7,878 nt of DNA, taken from contig DEBL01000211.1 of the NCBI GenBank assembly GCA_002348535.1, forward strand, positions 1-7,878, read 5' to 3'. The first letter of the stretch is position 1. Each line of letters opens with the position of its first letter. Below, piece after piece: positions 6,201 through 7,878 of this stretch. The translations under genes and the position numbers were made by a program. This stretch comes from Deltaproteobacteria bacterium UBA2957. GTDB taxonomy: Bacteria; Myxococcota_A; UBA796. The notes beneath the pieces were generated by a model. It was not told the origin of the DNA. It was given only the letters and a program-made list of their open reading frames with translations, and searched no databases.

Positions 6201-6785
6201 TTAACCGCAGTCTCCGCGAATGGCTTCAGTCGGCGGGTTTGCCGATACAAATCGCCATGTAGAGCCGGTGCGCTCGAGGACAATGGAACCGCCAAAGGCC
6301 TCCGCAGTTGCCCGGTTTGGTTCCAGCCGCCATCCGCGGTCGACGATTGCGCATGCCTGATCGGCTTGCAAGCCAGTCGGCGGTTCGGTGAGCCAGGTTG
6401 TTCGCAACTGAAGCGCAAGGCTCAAGGGTTCTCTGGCCTCTGCCGAAGGGTCGGGTCCGGACCACAATACGCCCCGCGGCATCCAGCCTTCTGCCCCCGC
6501 TGCATCATCGGGACAGCCAGTGCATCTGACTAAAATCCGCCCTTGGCGCACCTGGGACACTTCGACACGGACGCCCAATCGATCAAGAACTGCCAAATTG
6601 CTTCCGCCCGGAGCCACAACGGTAAGTGGAACTGCTGCAGTCCATGCTGAGGCTGGCAAATCGATAGACTGGTCTTCAATTAAAGGTCCGGATGCAATGG
6701 GCTGCGCACCAGCAAGGTCAGTCTGCGGCGCCAATTCTGGTGCCGAGCATGCAACGATCAGGAAAACCGGGGTGATCAACTTCAC
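6201..6785 (-). CDS. Small predicted lipoprotein of unknown function
   Basis: I do not recognise the family of this 194-residue product. The N-terminus (K2, short hydrophobic core, lipobox IVAC) points to signal peptidase II processing and lipid attachment at C13. S14 at +2 would suit an outer-membrane location by E. coli rules. The middle (about 54-106) is strand-rich: PLTVVAPGGSNLAVLDRLGVRVEV, then RILVRCTGC and EGWMPRGVLW, which recalls a bacterial SH3-like fold by pattern only. C88 and C91 form a CxxC, and C145 and C193 lie downstream. The start is uncertain. GTG at 6785 supplies the K2 needed for a signal peptide but has AAGG almost touching it; TTG at 6779 has AAGG at good spacing but loses the positive charge. 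It appears to be the first gene of the minus-strand cluster. Confidence 0.7.
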   Translation of the reverse strand: MKLITPVFLIVACSAPELAPQTDLAGAQPIASGPLIEDQSIDLPASAWTAAVPLTVVAPGGSNLAVLDRLGVRVEVSQVRQGRILVRCTGCPDDAAGAEGWMPRGVLWSGPDPSAEAREPLSLALQLRTTWLTEPPTGLQADQACAIVDRGWRLEPNRATAEAFGGSIVLERTGSTWRFVSANPPTEAIRGDCG

Positions 6786-6808
6786 CCTTGTACGTTAGCA
6801 TCCCGCTC
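6786..6808. promoter_or_regulatory. Short divergent start region
   Basis: Only 23 bases separate the GTG of the minus-strand lipoprotein gene from the ATG of the plus-strand carboxypeptidase gene. The core TACGTTA (6791-6797) reads as a weak -10 on both strands: TACGTT on plus, and TAACGT on minus, the latter preceded by TGC like an extended -10. Neither has a good -35. If used, both messages would start within a few bases of their start codons. The small gap is directly seen; promoter function is inference. Confidence 0.35.
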
Positions 6809-7681
6809 ATGTTGAAACAGGGTGCACGAATTGCGGTTGTCGCTCCAGCGGGGCGATTTGACAAGAAACGACTCACGCGCGGGATGAATATCCTTCGGGA
6901 ATGGGAGTACCAGCTTGTGCCTGGGCCAAACTTAAATGCGGCCCACCGGTACTTTGCGGGAACGACTGAACAGCGCATCGAGGACATGACGTGGGCCCTG
7001 ACGGACCCCGACATCGATGCCGTGTGGTTCGCTAGGGGGGGCTACGGCACGGTTCAAGTGCTTGAGTCACTTCCATGGGACCAGATTGATGACCGTCCCG
7101 TCATCGGGTTTTCCGATGCAACGGCGCTCTTCGCGGCGATGACGGTGAGAGGCAAGGGGCACGGTGTGCATGCGCCGGTCATCCACTCATTGTCGGACCA
7201 CGTTGATGAAGTCTCTCGGCGGGCATTGAAGCATTGGATGGCATCGGGCACGATCAAGAACTTTCCCGGTAAGCGGCTCTGCGGGCACACCGAATCGGTC
7301 GAGGGTGAAGTGGTCGGTGGCAACCTCTGTGTCTTGACCAGTCTGGCGGGTACGGAGTGGCAGTTGAATGCAAAAGACCGCATTCTATTGCTCGAAGATG
7401 TTGGAGAGGCTCCCTACCGGATCGATCGCATGATCACCCAATTGATGGGAGCGGGTGTGTTTGACGGAGTCAGAGGGATTGCCTTGGGGACCTTCTACGG
7501 TTGCGAAGCGCCCAACGATGCGGGGTGGTCGCTCGGCGACATCTTGCGTGAGCGGCTGAGCCCGCTCAACATCCCCGTGGTTGCCGGAATGCCCGTTGGA
7601 CACGGCCCCAACAACTTTCCATGGCGTATCGGTGCGCATGCACGGTTGCAGGCAAACGGCCTGATGTGGACCGATGCTTAA
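6809..7681 (+). CDS. LD-carboxypeptidase, peptidase family S66 (LdcA/MccF type)
   Basis: Members cleave an L-D peptide bond, typically removing the terminal D-Ala from murein tetrapeptides in cytoplasmic cell-wall recycling; MccF relatives instead give microcin C immunity. The 290-residue product begins GARIAVVAPAG and has WFARGGYGT (73-81). It then has the nucleophile motif GFSDATAL with S102, GGNLCVLTSLAGT (170-182) and LLLEDVGEAPYRIDR (193-207), which supplies the catalytic glutamate. PVGHGPNNFP (262-271) supplies H265. All elements of the Ser-Glu-His triad are therefore present. ATG at 6809 starts at the usual family position, although no Shine-Dalgarno is seen. A TTG at 6788 would add seven residues and has GGGGTGA 12 bases before it. 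A G7 run (7035-7041) encodes part of the ARGGYG motif. The stop overlaps the next start as TAATG. Confidence 0.93.
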   Translation: MLKQGARIAVVAPAGRFDKKRLTRGMNILREWEYQLVPGPNLNAAHRYFAGTTEQRIEDMTWALTDPDIDAVWFARGGYGTVQVLESLPWDQIDDRPVIGFSDATALFAAMTVRGKGHGVHAPVIHSLSDHVDEVSRRALKHWMASGTIKNFPGKRLCGHTESVEGEVVGGNLCVLTSLAGTEWQLNAKDRILLLEDVGEAPYRIDRMITQLMGAGVFDGVRGIALGTFYGCEAPNDAGWSLGDILRERLSPLNIPVVAGMPVGHGPNNFPWRIGAHARLQANGLMWTDA

Positions 7682-7878
7682 TGTTTGAGGCGGTGGATCG
7701 CCTCTTGAACGAGGCTGTTCACGAGGCCGTTGTCCCCGGCTTCAGCCTCTGCATTCGTTCGGCAGCATCGGTGCGCCATGAATGCGCGGGCGGACTGGCC
7801 GAGATTCGACCCAATCCGAGGCAAGCAACACGTGAGACTGTGTGGGATTTGGCATCTCTGACGAAAGTACTGGCGTCA
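7681..7878 (+). CDS. Beta-lactamase-family serine hydrolase, N-terminal part (cut by window edge)
   Basis: The 66 codons visible begin MFEAVDRLLNEAVHEAVVPG and reach TVWDLASLTKVLA. The SLTK at residues 59-62 is the SxxK active-site motif of class C beta-lactamase / DD-peptidase-like hydrolases, with S59 as nucleophile. The preceding VPG-hydrophobic segment and VWDLAS are typical of that family. No signal peptide is seen, which suggests a cytoplasmic enzyme rather than a secreted beta-lactamase. ATG at 7681 overlaps the TAA of the S66 gene by one base, so the two are probably translated together. This fits a shared role in muropeptide processing. The remainder, with the Tyr and later motifs, lies outside the window. 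Confidence 0.85.
   Translation, partial: MFEAVDRLLNEAVHEAVVPGFSLCIRSAASVRHECAGGLAEIRPNPRQATRETVWDLASLTKVLAS

Noticed and set aside
5985..6533. 182-codon plus-strand open frame opposite the hydrolase and lipoprotein genes
   Set aside because: It spans two opposite-strand genes and shows no domain; it is a shadow frame.
7035..7041. G7 run in the carboxypeptidase gene as a phase-variable tract
   Set aside because: It encodes the conserved RGG of the ARGGYG motif and the frame is intact on both sides; seven Gs alone are weak evidence.

Overview
This window looks like ordinary chromosomal DNA from a Gram-negative bacterium. The evidence is a tolQ-tolR-tolA-tolB cluster, a predicted lipoprotein and genes for peptidoglycan turnover. 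Base composition is moderately GC-rich (high fifties percent by eye). The TonB-like short TolA and the general gene mix would fit a delta-proteobacterial or myxobacterial-type lineage, but that placement is a guess and not demonstrated by the sequence. I see no mobile element, tRNA, rRNA, CRISPR array or phage gene. No gene-free stretch reaches 300 bases; the longest gap is about 64 bases.

The window divides at a head-to-head point near 6786-6808. To the left, nine genes run on the minus strand with gaps of 8, 1, 17, 64, 3, 2 and 18 bases and finally a 1-base overlap. In transcription order they are: a small unknown lipoprotein; a metallo-beta-lactamase-fold hydrolase; an EcsC-like protein; a two-domain peroxiredoxin-like/rhodanese protein; TolQ, TolR, TolA and TolB; and a Ppx/GppA-type phosphatase that runs off the left edge. 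To the right, two plus-strand genes overlap as TAATG: an LD-carboxypeptidase (S66) and the beginning of a beta-lactamase-family serine hydrolase that runs off the right edge.

TolQ and TolR form the proton-motive-force-driven inner-membrane motor. TolA carries the force across the periplasm, and TolB is the periplasmic beta-propeller that normally meets the lipoprotein Pal. Pal, YbgC and CpoB are not in the window, and the place after tolB where pal usually sits is taken by ppx/gppA. The plus-strand pair probably processes muropeptides. The window as a whole therefore has a cell-envelope theme, with a set of poorly characterised accessory genes upstream of tol.

The points most worth a second look are: the peroxiredoxin-like domain that lacks a peroxidatic cysteine and is fused to an apparently intact rhodanese domain; two divergent start codons only 23 bases apart with little or no Shine-Dalgarno sequence; an in-frame A AAA AAG slippery heptamer in the TolA linker; and the tolB-ppx translational overlap. 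None of these by itself proves a new system.
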